The notes under the pieces are model-generated. The model was not told where the DNA came from and made no database searches. It saw only the letters and a program-made list of their open reading frames with translations. Below are positions 63,386-64,000 of a stretch of DNA of 64,000 bases, one piece after another; within the stretch, counting starts at the first letter, position 1; each line of letters opens with the position of its first letter. The stretch comes from Niabella pedocola (GTDB taxonomy: Bacteria > Bacteroidota > Bacteroidia > Chitinophagales > Chitinophagaceae): NCBI RefSeq assembly GCF_021044425.1, contig NZ_JAJNEC010000004.1, positions 124,001 to 188,000 of the forward strand, read 5' to 3'. The translations under genes were made by a program, and so were the position numbers.

Positions 63386-64000
63386 ATGATCCCCATGCGC
63401 ATTTTTAAACTCCTGCTGCTGGCATTGATTCCCGTTTCGCAGATAGCAGCTCAAAGCACCGGCACCTTCAATACGGCTACGGTTGAAAAGGCGATCCGCT
63501 TTCTTGCCGCTGATGAAATGAAGGGACGGCCGGTTTACTCGCCGGAGATCGATAAAGCAGCAGACTTTATTGCGGCATCCTTTAAAAAAAGCGGTTTACA
63601 GCCCTTGCAGGGAAGCTCCTTTTTACAGCCGTTTACGGCCTATAGCGCCGCATTCAGAGGCCTTACCGCCCGTATTGATCAAAAAGAAATTTCGAAAGAT
63701 AAGATCATTGTGATTACCGGGGAGCCGGAACTGGAAGTAACCGAAAAATCAGGATATACCATCAGCGCAATCCCCGCCGGCAGTTCGCTCTTTCAAAAAG
63801 CATCTGAAGCTGTAAGCAACGGCAAAAACAATATTGTGCTGGTAGATGAAAGCTTTGCACCGGACTTTAAACGATTGGTATATTTTAAACGGAACTTTCT
63901 TAAGCGACCCGGTGCCACCGTTTTTGTACTGGGCAATTACGCCCTGCAAACCTATACCATCAAGGCAGCACATGTTATTACGGGGCATAAACTTGCAAAC
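63386..64000 (+). CDS. M28-family metallopeptidase, N-terminal part
   Basis: 205 codons present; continues past the right edge. Start ATG 63386 or 63395. Signal peptide near residues 4-24 (FKLLLLALIPVSQIAA). Residues 30-75 (VEKAIRFLAADEMKGRPVYSPEIDKAADFIA) are the typical N-terminal lid of secreted M28 aminopeptidases (the quoted part is shorter in the family core: LAADEMKGR). The catalytic metal ligands lie beyond the window, so activity cannot be judged. Confidence 0.7.
   Translation, partial: MIPMRIFKLLLLALIPVSQIAAQSTGTFNTATVEKAIRFLAADEMKGRPVYSPEIDKAADFIAASFKKSGLQPLQGSSFLQPFTAYSAAFRGLTARIDQKEISKDKIIVITGEPELEVTEKSGYTISAIPAGSSLFQKASEAVSNGKNNIVLVDESFAPDFKRLVYFKRNFLKRPGATVFVLGNYALQTYTIKAAHVITGHKLAN

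Noticed and set aside
1..64000. tRNA, rRNA, riboswitch or prophage genes
   Set aside because: No cloverleaf, rRNA or phage-type sequence was recognised by reading; a covariance-model search would be needed to exclude small RNAs.

Overview
The window is a chromosomal segment of a Bacteroidota bacterium, most likely a member of the Chitinophagaceae (inferred from gene content and protein flavour; the genus cannot be fixed from sequence reading alone). Supporting signs are promoters of the TAnnTTTG type (pdhB also has an upstream TTTG at N20), few Shine-Dalgarno sites, many lipoproteins with short lipoboxes, a GlmU-like sugar nucleotidyltransferase, ribosomal protein L31 type B, a GOB-like B3 metallo-beta-lactamase and a YpdA-type reductase. 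Nearly all of it is ordinary, dense chromosomal coding sequence. No rRNA, tRNA, CRISPR array or prophage was seen.

Layout. 1-8957: YpdA fragment, pyruvate dehydrogenase E1 beta, an NtrC-like regulator without a DNA-binding domain, a glycan group (fucosyltransferase-like protein, ABC exporter, GT4) and the glmU-like/tpiA/GT4 operon. 9046-19579: housekeeping genes (L31, YajQ, TrmH, ppk1-ppx, panB, Na+/H+ antiporter, cdd, folB, trxB). 19778-21892: a TetR regulator facing two small membrane-protein genes across a double palindromic operator, then a GOB-like carbapenemase-family gene. 21998-37497: tex, sterol-desaturase-type protein, a lipid-anchored ecotin, ribD, prmC, SPFH protein, pepT, slyD, fmt. 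37488-42286: a VapC/antitoxin pair with a perfect 26-bp palindromic operator, a LysM/SH3b-repeat protein, panD and an odd surface protein with a nested lipoprotein signal.

42444-52745 is the most interesting part. Seven collinear minus-strand genes encode a membrane Ser/Thr kinase, an FhaA-like adaptor, a 21-residue single-pass peptide, a membrane-anchored PP2C phosphatase, a 1347-residue natural fusion of a SEDS (RodA/FtsW) glycosyltransferase with a class B penicillin-binding protein, an FHA protein and a second kinase fused to FHA. The content and order closely resemble the actinobacterial fhaA-fhaB-pstP-rodA-pbpA-pknA-pknB locus, but here the synthase is one polypeptide. I infer a phospho-regulated peptidoglycan synthase module.

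53044-64000: a fructosamine-kinase family gene, a REP-like tandem array (122-bp period) beside an IS200-like (RAYT) transposase gene, then pyrophosphate-type phosphofructokinase, pyruvate kinase, phosphoglycerate dehydrogenase, a serine hydrolase lipoprotein with a histone-H1-like tail, release factor 3 and the start of an M28 peptidase.
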